From Agarophyton chilense (taxonomy: Eukaryota > Rhodophyta > Florideophyceae > Gracilariales > Gracilariaceae), in the NCBI GenBank assembly GCA_030374765.1, contig JARGXX010000095.1, forward strand, positions 2,356,001 to 2,420,000: 64,000 nucleotides of DNA. The letters are read 5' to 3'. The notes beneath the pieces were generated by a model. That model was not told the DNA's origin. It ran no database searches and saw only the letters and a list, made by a program, of their open reading frames with translations. This document shows, one piece after another, positions 41,715 to 53,350 of the stretch. The first letter of the stretch is position 1, and each line of letters starts with the position of its first letter. A program made the position numbers and the translations under genes.

Positions 41715-42373
41715 TGTCGTATAGTGGCAGAAGGTTTGACCTTTGAGGTTGTCGATATACTACACTGACCTTCTAGGTGATGCATGCGAGGGATCATCGG
41801 CCATGCAGCCCCAGGCCAGCTACCATCTAGGTGTTGTCAGCCACGTGTAGTGTTGACATGTACCTTCTGTTTGAGTAATTGTTAGTAATTGTAATTGTAA
41901 TTATGTGTATTTTAGTACAGTAGTTGAGTGAGCACCTGGCACTGTAGCCAGTGCTGGCCAGGTCTCTGACACTAGGTCAGAGACCGTGGCTTGCTGGCAC
42001 CTCCTGGGTGATCTGGAGGGTGCAGTCCACTGCATATAGGTAACTGCACCTCCCCCATCCTAATCTGATAAAGACAGGCACCACTTGGGTCACGACTATA
42101 CCTTTTGGTTCATCGTTTCTCAACTACCACACAGGCCTTCCCGGGCGTCGACGCCTACCATCGTTCACCTACACTGTATAGGCTAGTTGCCCCGCCGTTT
42201 GCCCCTGCGGGTTTTCACGGTGCACTGTTACCATCGAGATTTATTACATCTACCTTCTAAGGTTGAGCGTCACCACGCTCCTTACGGTTGAGCGTCACCA
42301 CGCTCCTTACGGTTGAGCGTCACCACGCTCCGGAGACAAGACAGTAGCATACCCCAGAGGTGATTGTACGACA
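41715..42373 (+). repeat. Gypsy-2 left (5') LTR, 659 bp
   Basis: It begins TGTCGTATAGTGG and ends GATTGTACGACA. It contains three copies of a 25-bp unit at 42261-42331 where the right LTR has one. This accounts exactly for the 50-bp length difference. Confidence 0.95.
42261..42331 (+). repeat. 25-bp tandem repeat in the gypsy-2 left LTR
   Basis: GGTTGAGCGTCACCACGCTC followed by C occurs at 42261, 42286 and 42311, joined by TTAC. Each unit holds a GAGCG/CGCTC hairpin. The right LTR has one copy only. Confidence 0.95.
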
Positions 42374-42376
42374 TTT

Positions 42377-42394
42377 TGGTCTCCCGACTTAGAA
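42377..42394 (+). promoter_or_regulatory. Gypsy-2 primer-binding site
   Basis: TGGTCTCCCGACTTAGAA lies three bases inside the 5' LTR and is identical over 18 bases to the gypsy-1 site at 28727-28744 on minus. Confidence 0.85.
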
Positions 42395-42520
42395 AGTGTT
42401 TTTAGGTTTTGTCGTACCTTCACGGTTCACACGAGATTCAGAGAAGCAGTGGACGCTCGTATACCTACTTGGTTTCAAGAAATCCCGCAAAGCAATACAG
42501 GATACCACTATTATTCACAA

Positions 42521-44671
42521 ATGGAACGACCTAAAAGGAATACGCGTGGTGCAAGCGCCCCGCCAAGCCATGAAGGTCTGAAAGGAGCCCCATCGGCTCA
42601 AACGATTCTGGAAAACCCTGAGGAGCTACTCCGGCACCCTTGGGACAAAACCGTAAGGGTACATGTTCTGCCGCCTATGGCAACGGGACCTCAAAGGGAA
42701 TTACCAATTGAGGTGGCAGCGGAGGAGCTATGGCCTCAGCTCGAAGAGCGAGCGAAAGCGCTCGTCACCCTCGCGGTCTAGAATGAATTAACCTTAAAGG
42801 AGAAGTCGGGTACCCGGATGGTTCCGCCCTCAATGGACGTCGATGCATTTACACGTATTGTGGTTGACCGAGCAGCTCAAGAGCTGTCGGACAGGATACC
42901 TGAAATGGTGAAACAGTATATCTTTACAGATGCTAGGGAGCATGTTTACCGCGCTGTACAGGACCTTTGGGTTTCCGAGGGATTCGCAGAATCCCGACCT
43001 ACACATGTGAACATCGCAAAGCGAATACCACAAGGGTTCCAAATGGGTCATTCCACCCATTCCAAACACTTACCTACGGATAGTGAGTACCTACAAGGTC
43101 CAATGCAGAGTAAAGAGGTCCCGGGGAAGGTAGATTCTCAAGACATTTATCTGCCACCAATTACTGGTTTCGTTCAAAAGGATACCCATGGAGGTGGTCC
43201 CAAGGACGATTCGTCTGACTCGTTGGATGAGCGACGAAGAAACCGAAAAGGGAAGAAGCGGAGGACGAAAAGGGGAAAGAATCGAGAGGATGACTCAGAC
43301 CCCGACTCGTCAGAATCCAGTTCTGATACGAGTTCATCGTCGGATGATGACCGTAAATGTAAGAAGAAGAAGAAGAAGCCGTCGAAAAAGAACCGAAAGG
43401 GTAAAAAGCGATACAATGAGTCGCCCGACTCTGAGTCAGACACAGAAATGTACTTAGAGGTGCACCAACTGTTGAACGATATGTTCACCAAAGCGATTGA
43501 TTACAGGACTTATCGGTTGATCAACAAGTCTTCTGAATACACCCAAGAGGTCGCACAGAAGATTACTAAGCACCACAAGAAGCTCACCTTCCAAATGGGT
43601 GACACAACCTTCACAGGTACGGATCCTAATACGGTGATTGAGTTTCTACAGAAGTTCAAGCTTGCATGTGACCAAAATGGTTTTTTCGAGGGAGCTGCTA
43701 TGTGGCTATTTCAGTTTTACCTTAAAGGACAAGCATACTACTTGCTGCAGGGTAGGCTCCGCGGCGATACCTTAGGGGTAGATGAGGATGGCACAGAGAT
43801 GTTGGAGTCATACCCAGAGGTGGTCAATTTCCTTTTGGAAACATACGCCACCGATGAGGTTATCCGAAAGGCTTACTCGGAAGTCCTCGCTTACCATCAA
43901 AATTCTGGGCAAACCAAATCGGAATTTTCCCTCGCGCTTTGGAATCTGGCAACCCGTTGTGGTAATGTGTTCACTACCTCTAGGTTAACGTCACTATTTG
44001 CCGACAATGTCGACAAAGCGATCCGTTCCCAGGTACCCAATTTCCTAGCCACTAACCGAAAGGTAGACTACAATGGGCTGGCTCGATACTCCCAGGGCCT
44101 TGGAGATACCCTTCGGCTGGGAAAAACACCAGCCGTGCCTCCAACCTCGAAGGATAAATCAAAAAGATCGGTCTTGTAAATTGAAGACACGACAACCTCA
44201 GAGGGTAGCTCGCACATCGAAGTACCTATAGGGACCGCTATCCACGTAGTAGCGACCCAAGGGCGGTTCTCGAAACCTTCGACGGTAGGAAATTGGTCGT
44301 CAGCGCGTACACCAAACTCGGTACAATCGCAGCCAAGTGCGATGAGCTCGCAGAGGATGCAGGGAGCGAGCTCCCATAACTGGCCACCCAAATCCTACGC
44401 CACTGCCCCTACCAACCAGGTTTCGAAGCCCCCCTCAATGGTCACGCAAGACCCCCAAACTGGAGGCCTCGTTTGCTGGTTCTGTCTCGCGACAGACCAT
44501 TTGGCAAACAATTGCGCTAACTTACCTCCAGGGATGAGAGACCAGTTGATTCAGGCTCGCATGCAGAATCACCAACGCCTCTATAAGTCTTCAACGCAAG
44601 CACCAAATAGGTTCCATCCCCTTACACCGGTACAGGTCAATACCATCGAGGAAACACCAAACTTGGACTAA
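42521..44671 (+). pseudogene. Gypsy-2 gag with two in-frame stops
   Basis: One frame runs from ATG 42521 to 44671, interrupted by TAG at 42779-42781 and TAA at 44177-44179, with no frameshift. A lysine/arginine-rich tract (RRRNRKGKKRRTKRGK) and a Ser/Asp tract precede the capsid-like domain (VIEFLQKFKLACDQNGFFEG, AMWLFQFYLKGQA, YPEVVNFLLETYATDEVI), which matches gypsy-1 gag closely. The C-terminus has a proper zinc knuckle CWFCLATDHLANNC (Cys-X2-Cys-X4-His-X4-Cys), unlike gypsy-1. Confidence 0.85.
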
Positions 44672-44712
44672 ACCCCTCCCGTACATGAGGAAAACACCGA
44701 ACGGTTGGCGTA

Positions 44713-47700
44713 ATGGCCGAACCCAACCTGCAAGGGGAAGGCCAATCGATACCCAGAACCTTGAAGGTGGAAATGGACATGTCACAACCAGTTCCGGTTT
44801 GTCATATGAAGTACAACAACCATAAAGTAAGTGCTTCAATGTCTTTCTCTGATCGCCTTGCAGTTCCGGTCACCTGCGTGTTGGATACGAGGGCCGGAAC
44901 AAACGTCCTGAACTCCCGCGTCATACCTGAGGCGGTACTTCGGAACTTGAGCCGAGCTCCCGACAACAACCCGCTGGTGGTTGCAAATGAGCGCCCATTA
45001 AAACCTTCGAGGTATGCTCACCACTGTGGTTCAGCTCGGACATCTCAAGGTAAGACTGCAATTCTTTGTTGTCGACCGTTTACCAATAAACTGCCTACTA
45101 GGTACGAACTACATTTACAGACATGTCAAAGCAATCCTTTATGGTTCCCGTACCGTCGCCGTACGTCATGGGGGACGAATTGCCATTTTAGGTAATACGG
45201 ACACCAAACGGGGATGGTTCTTCAAACCGAAGAAGAGGATACCCACCGAAACGGTCTCCAACAAAGTGCGCATTACCAAACAGGTTGTTATCCCGCCAAT
45301 GCACCAAATATTGGTACCGGTGTCGTGTGCGACCCCCGGGCTGGTCATACTACAAAATCATCCGAGGTTAGCACATCGACAAGTCACCTGGATGGCCAAC
45401 GGGATTGTCGACAACATCCCAAATCAACCCTTGAAGGTGTGTCTCAGCAACTTCAGCAGTCACGACGTGAACTTGCCGAAAAACACCAATGTTGGCATCT
45501 CACTACCGGCATCAAAAGGGGTCTTCACCGTAGCTCACACTGATCTCGGCGAGGTCGCCTTCGATAAGGAAGGGGGGGTGTGCAAATGCGTCCACAACCA
45601 CAAAGGTATCGATAAATACCAACTTGGAATCAAAGCTAACCGATAAGTCATCTGTAGATAAAGAAGAGGAACCTGACCCTAAGAGGCAATGGAAAGATAT
45701 AGTCCAGATCGGTGAAGAAAACGGCGAACTGCGGGGCCGTATTCTCGACCTTCTGGAGGAGTTCGAAACCATGTGGTCAGGCCATCTGGGCCAAATTAAG
45801 GCCACACAGCATCGCATCGAGCTCCTCCCTGACGCGAAGCCGATTTGTCAGCAACCATAACGTGCAGGTCCAAAGGCGAGAGAGATAGAACTCAAAGAAG
45901 TGGAGCGAATGCTCCAAGAAGGTGTAATTGACCCAGCCAATTCAGATTGGGCTAGTCCCGTGGTTCTGGTTCAGAAGAAATGGGATAACCGTATGAGGTT
46001 TTTTGTAGACTACAGGAGGCTCAATAGAGTGACCATCAGGTATTCGTACCCGATACCTAGAATGGATGAGTGCATCGACTCCTTGGGAGATGCGCAGATA
46101 TTTACCACGTTGAATGCCAATTTTGGTTATTGGCAGGCACCTATAGGTGGGGAAGATAGGGACAAAACGACCTTCACGTGCCATGCAGGTTTGTTTCGTT
46201 TCACGTGGATGCCATTTGGGTTGCGCGATGCTCCAGCCACCTTTCAAAGGGCGCTGGACATCATTCTTTCGAAGGTTAAGTGGAAACCGCCTTGGTATAC
46301 ATCGATGATATGATCATCTACTCCAGATCGGTAGAAGAGAATTTTGCTCACATGCGCACCGTAATAACCCTCCTTGCTGAGGCGGGGGTGACGCTGAAGC
46401 TACACCAATGCGTCTTCTTGACCAGAACGGTTAAATACCTGGGCTACATCATAGGCCCTGATACCATAGAGGTTGCGCCGAGCAACATTAGAGCCGTACA
46501 GGAGGTCAAGGTGCCACGATCCCATACAGACATACGATAGTTTATAGGTTTATGCAATGTCTATCGTCACTTCGTCAAGGGATTCGCGAAAAAAGCGGCT
46601 CCTCTCAACAAGAAGCTCCAGAAAAGTGAGCCTGAACGGTTTGAGAATCTGTCGAACGACTAAATGGATACCTTTAAGGAATTGAAACGAGCGCTGTTGT
46701 CGGCGCCAATCTTAGCGTTACCGAAAACAGGTCTACCGTACACGCTGGATACAGATGCATCCCATGCCCAAATTGGTTGTTGTCTCATGCAGGAGCAGCA
46801 CAACGGAGACAAATTACCTGTAGGGTACTGCAGCCGCGCTATTAATGAGGCGGGGCAGAAATACGCAGTAACCGAGAAGGAATGTCTAGCAGTAGTGTGG
46901 AGCCTGTTGATGCTCCGTCCAAACCTTTATGGTGAGCGCTTTACGCTGCGCACGGAACACGATGCCTTAAGGTGGAATCTCGGACTCGAAGATGCGTCTG
47001 GTAGACTTGCCCGTTGGAGGTCGAGACTGTCGGACTTTGAATACGACGTACAGTACCGTCCAGGTATCAAGCACAACAGAGCTGATGCTATGTCACGCTT
47101 AAACACATCAGGGTTAGAGACAGAACCTGTGGTCGATGACATCTCTCGCTTTTGGGTGTCATCCAACCAAAATGGTACCGGCGAAAACCTAGAAGGATGT
47201 TGGGACTTACCTGAAGAAGGTGCTTTGAAGGACACCGACATGGCAACGCAGATACTGACCCTAGAGGAAACGAACGTCATGCCCGTAACCCGAGAGGAGT
47301 TTCTACGAGAACAGGCCCAGGATGCGTACTGCAGAACCCTGGGTGACCAAATTGGGTTTGAAGGATCACAATTCGATGTGGACCACAATGGGTACATCGT
47401 GAGAAGGTCAACCTTGGATGGGAGCCTTCAAAAGGTGGGTGCGAAGGCGCTTCGCCTGAGACTCTTGTATCTCTCGCACTACCCGCGACTTTCGGGACAC
47501 CCCAGTGCCACCAGGATGTATTACACCATGAGGCAACAGTTATACTGGCCTCATATGGCCCATGATGTCTATACCTTTGTAGGTCAATTCGAATCCTGTG
47601 TTCGTTTCCGCGGAGGTATTCGAAAGCATCGAAAATACGCGGGTCGGCTGAAGTTTGTTGCGATAGACCTTCTAGGGCCACTTCTCAAGACCGAGAATGG

Positions 47701-48985
47701 GTATCAGCACATTCTAGAGATCACCGACTGGTTCTCGAAGTTCACGGGAGCGATACATTTGAAGGATACGAAGTAAACAACTCTGGTGATCGCGTTCCTC
47801 AACAGTTGGGTCTACCCGTATGGTGCACCACTGTACCTACTCACCGATAATGGTTCAAACCTGGCATTGAATTTCTTCGAAGCAGTCTGTAACCTCTTGG
47901 GTATCAAGCACTATTTCAGTACTGCCTACCACCCACAGACAAACGGACAGGTCGAGCGCATTAACCACACATTGGTATCAAGGCTACGACACTATACGGA
48001 AGAGCACCAAACTGGGTGGGATGAGCTGGTGCAACCGCTCACGTACTTCTATAACCTTCAGCTACACCGGTCAACGCAGACCTCTCCGTTTGATTTGGTT
48101 CTTTCGCGACACCCCCCAGGTATTGTACTGCAGGGAGATCATACCACCAGCACTGCAGCTGGCGCACCGACCCCTGCCCATGTCAAGCGAAATACCCTTG
48201 TGAGGTTGAGGAGGGCTCTCAAACATGCAGAGAGCCGCCTCACTGCAGCCCAGAAGAGGTACAAGGCCGACTACGACCGTAGGGTAACCAAAGTGGTCTC
48301 TGTATCTTCGAGATAATATGTCTACATAGATAACCCACCTTCAGGTAAAAGACCACGACCGGGTGATGAAGCGGAAGATGAAGCTATTGATAGAGATATC
48401 AATTCGAAGCTTCTACCCGAATCAGTGGGACCTTATAAGGTATTGAACGCATCAGACCACACCATTACGGTTGAACAAGATGAAATACCGAATACGATAT
48501 CAATTGACCGTATTAAGGTAGCACCTGAAACGGTTCAACATCTCATTGAGGCAGGCACCTCAGTCCGAAAGCCCAGAGCTGTAGCTCTGCGCACTCGACC
48601 CTCGGAGGACCCCACCCCAATTGAGGTGAACGATGACCTTCAACGTGATGATCCGGATTACATCCCTCTTACAGGGACGGAAATTGAACCTCAAACGGTA
48701 ACAGCAGGAGCTCGCGACCCGGCTCCCACACACGAAGCTCCCAACTCGGAACATATGAACTGTTGAGGTGGCGTTCCCTCGAAAGATCAGGACCAAACCT
48801 CAGAGAAATTTCCCGTTGACCGTCTTGTAGGCCACACGCAAACCTACAATGGTCTGAAGTACCCCGTCAGGTCGTACGGCTGGGGCCCAGAAGGGGACAC
48901 CCTCGAACCCCCAGCTGCGATACCCCCACACTTTCGTATCAGGTATTGGCGCCGTCGAAAGGAGCCGATGCCTGCAGACGACTAA
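44713..48985 (+). pseudogene. Gypsy-2 pol with C-terminal chromodomain
   Basis: Pieces in order are: protease (VLDTRAG, with Arg replacing the active-site Gly, 44713-45195); the region to 45646; and RT (45900-46540) with VDYRRLNRVTIRYSYPIPRM, FTWMPFGLRDAPATFQRAL and YIDDMIIYS. RNase H (from 46664) has LDTDASHAQIG and RTEHDALRW. Integrase has HPSATRMYYTMRQQLYWP, a finger that has lost one Cys (CVRF), VAIDLLGPL, LLTDNGSN and NGQVERINHT. The barrel (48425-48600) has SVGPYKVLNASDHTITV. The chromodomain (48809-48985) has PVDRLVGHTQTYNGLKYPV, SYGWGPEGDTLEPP and RYWRRR. From about 46280 one frame is kept, broken only by stops. Chromodomains in such elements steer integration to heterochromatin. Confidence 0.85.
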
Positions 48986-49330
48986 CCTTAGACCTTCGTG
49001 GTACTAAGGCCTAAAGAAGGGGGAGAAAAGACGTCGTTTTCCGCAGAAGGTGGACGCATATGCGTGCCAGATTAGCTACAAGGGAGAACACAAAAGAACA
49101 ACCGAATGTAACAGTTTAAGAGACAACAAGAGACAGTAATTTTCTTGAAGAAGGAAACACTAAGGAAGTCCAGTGCCAGGCGGCCGCCACAAGAACCTCA
49201 AAGGTGAAACGACAGAACGTCTAGCCCCCGAATCTGGGAGTAGGAGGACCTGTCGATTCAGGAGCAGTGAGATCAGGAGGACCCTTGTTATTGACTAACC
49301 ATGAAGGAAAACTTGCAGAAATGCTAGGAG
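48986..49330. other. Gypsy-2 spacer between pol and the antisense ORF
   Basis: Short purine-rich DNA with no recognised frame or signal. Confidence 0.4.
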
Positions 49331-51539
49331 CTATCGACCTAGGAGGTAGCGAAGGTGCAGTAGCCCCGCCACTGAGGAGAGGAGTCGAAACCAAAGAGGA
49401 TGAACGAAAGGAACCGCTGGAGCGGGTTGCAAAACCACAGGGTTCAAGTTAGCACCTAGAAAGGGATCCGTCAAAGGATCGGATGGCGCAGCAGCAGAAA
49501 CGCTTGCCAAATTGGAAACCTGACGGGTGGCCAGTTGGTACATGTCCAACTGGAACTGATTCCGGAACTCACCAAGTTGGTTCAGCGCCTTCATGTGTTG
49601 CGCATGGCGCGACAGCAAACCTTCAAGGAGCGTTAATGCAGCAACCACAGAGGTAGGCCCAGCCCTCTGAAAGTTGGCGACGCAAGCCTGGCGAATTCGA
49701 GCCAGCAAACCGACCACGGCCGGAGAATCCATCAAAGGTTGAGGCGGAGGACGAGCAATACCCGCCAACAGAGATCGAACCGGACCAGCAACCCGCGAGG
49801 AGCTCGGTTGAGTAGGAGTCACTCCCGTAGGGATAGGCGACTTACGACCTTGAGGTAACGGCTCGATCGGGAAGGGACCAGCATAACGACCAACCGGTGT
49901 CTCCACAGTACAGTGATATGGTTCGGGGCTCGCGGAAGATCCATTAACAGGAGGCTGCCCGGGATAACACTGGGCGTAGCGAGGCGCAATCTCCCAAGTT
50001 GCGGGATCGAAAGCCTCCCAACCTTGATGGGAATCCCAATGGTAATTCTTGCTTTGCTCGAGATACGAGTCCAAATTCTTCACGGTATAATCGGCCCGGT
50101 CGACGATGTTCTCGCAACCAAATCTGAAAATATCCTGGACAACCATCGGAGGTATCAAGAAGATGCAACCTACAGTTTGAACACCATCTCGGTATATGTC
50201 AGAGTCGGGATTGCGACAATCCCAATCGATACCGTAACGGGCGGCCTCCAGAGCCAGGATGGCAACCAATACGTTCCACTCCGAGAGGGAATCGACCAAA
50301 TGAGGTAATACCGCTCTAGGTTCCGGGAAATCTGACTCCCGAAATACGCCAAGACCGGCGGAGTGGGCACGATCAGTGATAAGGGAACCTCATAGGACTC
50401 CCACCACTCCGGTCGAAGCACGTACCAATCGCGTCTGTCCTTCGTAGGTTGTGAGAAGAACTCGACGTTATGAAACATATGCATAACGCGAGTGTAAGAG
50501 TTGCGAGTGCGAACGCGACTCTCCGTCGCTGCATCCTCGCCCCACCTACTACGGTCAGCCAAATTGATAGTGGTGAAAGGCCTATTCAGGGAAACCAAGT
50601 CAGGTGAAACCGGAAGGTAAATCTCCGGAATAGACGGGTACCGGCACACTTGCACCACCAATCGACGGTAATAATACAGCTCCGATGCGATGCGCACATA
50701 CGATAAGTCGTTCGGATATATCGGCGGGATGAAATACCTCAAAGGTGTATGACGCTGCCGACTCTGGTAACATTCCATTCGACCCTGACGAGGTTAAGAC
50801 TATTGGTACCTTTTTTTCAAGAGCAATGGAACGGAGCGAGGGCGCTTGCAGTCCCAACGGGACAAACCCAAGTAGGTGTCCAATTATGGTCTAGTGAGAG
50901 CTGCCGGCAATGACGAATTCCCCATCGCCACAGGCAAATCGTGCTTCAACAGGTCACTGTGCGTCACCTGGTCGAAGGTAATACCAAAAGGTCCATACTG
51001 ACTCGTCGTTCGGTTCGCCGCACCAAACGCGAGATTGTGAGCCCAATTGGTTTGTGTTGTCGGAGAAAGTCCACCACTGCGTTGGTGTGGGTCAGCGGGA
51101 GTCCCAGGGGAGAACAGTGTCGCAGGGACAGGCACGCTGCGAAACCCAATGTTGGTAGGCGTTCGAGAAGTCGAGCGAGTCACCTTCTTGGTAATACCAC
51201 CGCGTCCACTGCTACGCGATGGGCCGCTACCTGACATGGTTTGGAAAGCCGTAGCTCGATCAGACGAACGAGGTGATGACTCGACCTCCACCGCCGCGGT
51301 GAACACCAGTGGGTATTCATCCTTCTGAAGTGGCGCCTCCTCGGTCCGTTCTGAGGAGACGGCCAACGTATCCAACCTTTCCGGTAGTACCGCCATCGAC
51401 CTTTCAGGTGCAACAGTTGCCAGCGTACGGTCGCGAGCGGTTCCAGACCTTTGATGTATCGTGGAGCGGGACCAATCCGACCTGAAAGGCATAACTGCAG
51501 GGGTATCAATCTCGGAATCGCCGAATTATTCAACCTCAA
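49331..51539 (-). pseudogene. Antisense ORF of gypsy-2 (unknown protein, broken)
   Basis: The minus strand is opposite to gag-pol and reads as protein over about 2.2 kb in several frames. 51492-50884 is Ser/Thr/Arg-rich, ending TTSQYGPFGITFDQVTHSD. 50778-50170 has IYPNDLSYVRIASELYYYRR, SRVRTRNSYTRVMHMFHNVE and DWYVLRPEWWESYEVPLSLI. 50299-49331 (322 codons, non-ATG start, so a continuation) has VAILALEAARYGIDWD and GWEAFDPATWEIAPRYAQC. A proline-rich linker follows, then a helical domain VVAALTLLEGLLSRHAQHMK and FRNQFQLDMYQLATRQVSN. Tryptophan- and tyrosine-rich text of this length is unlikely by chance. No family is recognised. It begins near the 3' LTR and runs toward pol, as in gypsy-1. Confidence 0.55.
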
Positions 51540-52391
51540 TGGTAACCGGCATCACACGTCTCTCGAGCGCTGGTGCTGCTTGTGGGGACGATCCACCCTT
51601 TCGAGATATTGGTGACGAATCCACGACGCGGCGCGAGGTGCACCGACGTGGTACCGAATGGGTTCGAACGCGTGCGCGGAGGCGGCGCGATCCTCTCATC
51701 GCCTTGAGGGTAGACCGGAATGCAAAACCGGAAAAAGGTCGCGCAATTACCGACGGGGCCGCTCAAAACCAATAAGGTCTCACAACCGGAAGCTTCCACC
51801 AAGGACCCAGGCCAACATCTCAATGGTTGTATAGACGCAGGCTCAGGCCCCACAGGTGCCACGAGTCAATCGTTAAAAGGTAGACGAAACCTGAAAGATC
51901 GAGAAGCCGGGAAACCTTCAGGGAACGCCGTACAGCACGATTTCGGTCGCGATGCCGCCAATTAAGGGCAGCGATACCTGAAGGGTTGTCGAGCGGTGGG
52001 AACGACCGGGCGGGACGGCGCGCGCAGGGACCTAGAAGGGAAATGAATTTTGAGCAACCGGGAAAGGTGCAATACCAACTTGGTTAAACAGTGGGCTATG
52101 CGGAAGCAGAATCGCAAGCAAGCAGAGCCACTACCGAAAAGGTGTCCGCAAGCGCGCTATTTACACTGCATCGCCCTCATGATATTCCCTACCTGAATGG
52201 TTGTCGCTCAATTCGTGCGCCGCCGTCGTCGCGTGCCCTCCCCAACCGACACTGGCGACGAGTTCTGAACCTCAAGGGATCTTGCGTCGCGCACCGTGAG
52301 CAACCGCCGATGGAGACCACTCCGATGCCCGCGCCGCTGTCGTTCGCTATACCTTTATGGTTTGATGGAAGGAGACACGGGGCGTGTCTTA
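51540..52391. other. Gypsy-2 region before the 3' LTR
   Basis: Overlapping short frames on both strands; nothing recognised. It may hold the 5' leader of the antisense transcript. Confidence 0.35.
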
Positions 52392-52408
52392 CGGGTAGGA
52401 AGGGGGTT
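52392..52408 (+). promoter_or_regulatory. Gypsy-2 polypurine tract
   Basis: GGGTAGGAAGGGGG lies immediately before the right LTR, the usual place for the plus-strand primer. Confidence 0.7.
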
Positions 52409-53017
52409 TGTTGTATAGTGGCAGAAGGTTTGACCTTTGAGGTTGTCGATATACTACACTGACCTTCTAGGTGATGCATGCGAGGGATCATCGGCCATGC
52501 AGCTCCTGGCGAGCTACCATCTAGGTGTTGTCAGCCACGTGTAGTGTTGACATGTACCTTCTGTTTGAGTAATTGTTAGTAATTGTAATTGTAATTATGT
52601 GTATTTTAGTACAGTAGTTGAGTGAGCACCTGGCACTGTAGCCAGTGCTGGCCAGGTCTCTGACACTAGGTCAGAGACCGTGGCTTGCTGGCACCTCCTG
52701 GGTGATCTGGAGGGTGCAGTCCACTGCATATAGGTAACTGCACCTCCCCCATCCTAATCTGATAAAGACAGGCACCACTTGGGTCACGACTATACCTTTT
52801 GGTTCATCGTTTCTCAACTACCACACAGGCCTTCCCGGGCGTCGACGCCTACCATCGTTCACCTACACTGTATAGGCTAGTTGCCCCGCCGTTTGCCCCT
52901 GCGGGTTTTCACGGTGCACTGTTACCATCGAGATTTATTACATCTACCTTCCAAGGTTGAGCGTCACCACGCTCCGGAGACAAAACAGTAGCATACCCCA
53001 GAGGTGATTGTACGACA
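52409..53017 (+). repeat. Gypsy-2 right (3') LTR, 609 bp
   Basis: It begins TGTTGTATAGTGG and ends GTACGACA, followed by the target duplication AAACG. It has one copy of the 25-bp hairpin unit. Confidence 0.95.
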
Positions 53018-53170
53018 AAACGTCTCCGTGACTCATTTTAATCCAAAGAGCTGAATGTCTTAAGGTGGGTTCAAGGAAACACTAATATTGCAGACGCTTT
53101 GACAAAACATAACCCGATTTCCCACAGATTACGTAACTTAGTCGCCGTCACAAAAACGTTACAGCTCCTT
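53018..53170 (+). pseudogene. Copia-2 RNase H, 3' end
   Basis: After the AAACG duplication the frame gives KRLRDSF, a stop, then LNVLRWVQGNTNIADALTKH, the typical end of a copia RNase H ('NPADxLTK'). It continues the segment ending at 41714. Confidence 0.7.
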
Positions 53171-53350
53171 TCACATCGTTCATTTGCATTGAACAGCAAG
53201 ACATGGACATAGGCTGTTTGACACGAAGTTGCTTGACAATAACGTCATGCAACTGGGGGGTATGTGAGACATAATGGTATGACAGGTAAAATTGGATAGT
53301 GTATGGCGGTCCAGATGAAATAAGAGCAATGAAAGGGTATCGATGCTGCA

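Larger units (their letters stand above)
41715..53017 (+). mobile_element. Gypsy-2: chromodomain Ty3/gypsy retrotransposon, 11.3 kb, decayed
   Basis: LTRs of 659 bp (left) and 609 bp (right) begin TGTCGTAT (TGTTGTAT on the right) and end GTACGACA. AAACG is duplicated at 41710-41714 and 53018-53022. Gag, pol with a C-terminal chromodomain, and a long antisense ORF lie between. The element interrupts the copia-2 RNase H. Gag and pol carry several in-frame stops and a few frameshifts, more than gypsy-1. The LTRs differ by about six substitutions apart from a 50-bp length difference. Confidence 0.95.

Noticed and set aside
42240-42340. CRISPR-like array
   Set aside because: Three short 25-bp units without unique spacers inside an LTR of a eukaryotic retrotransposon; it is an ordinary tandem repeat.
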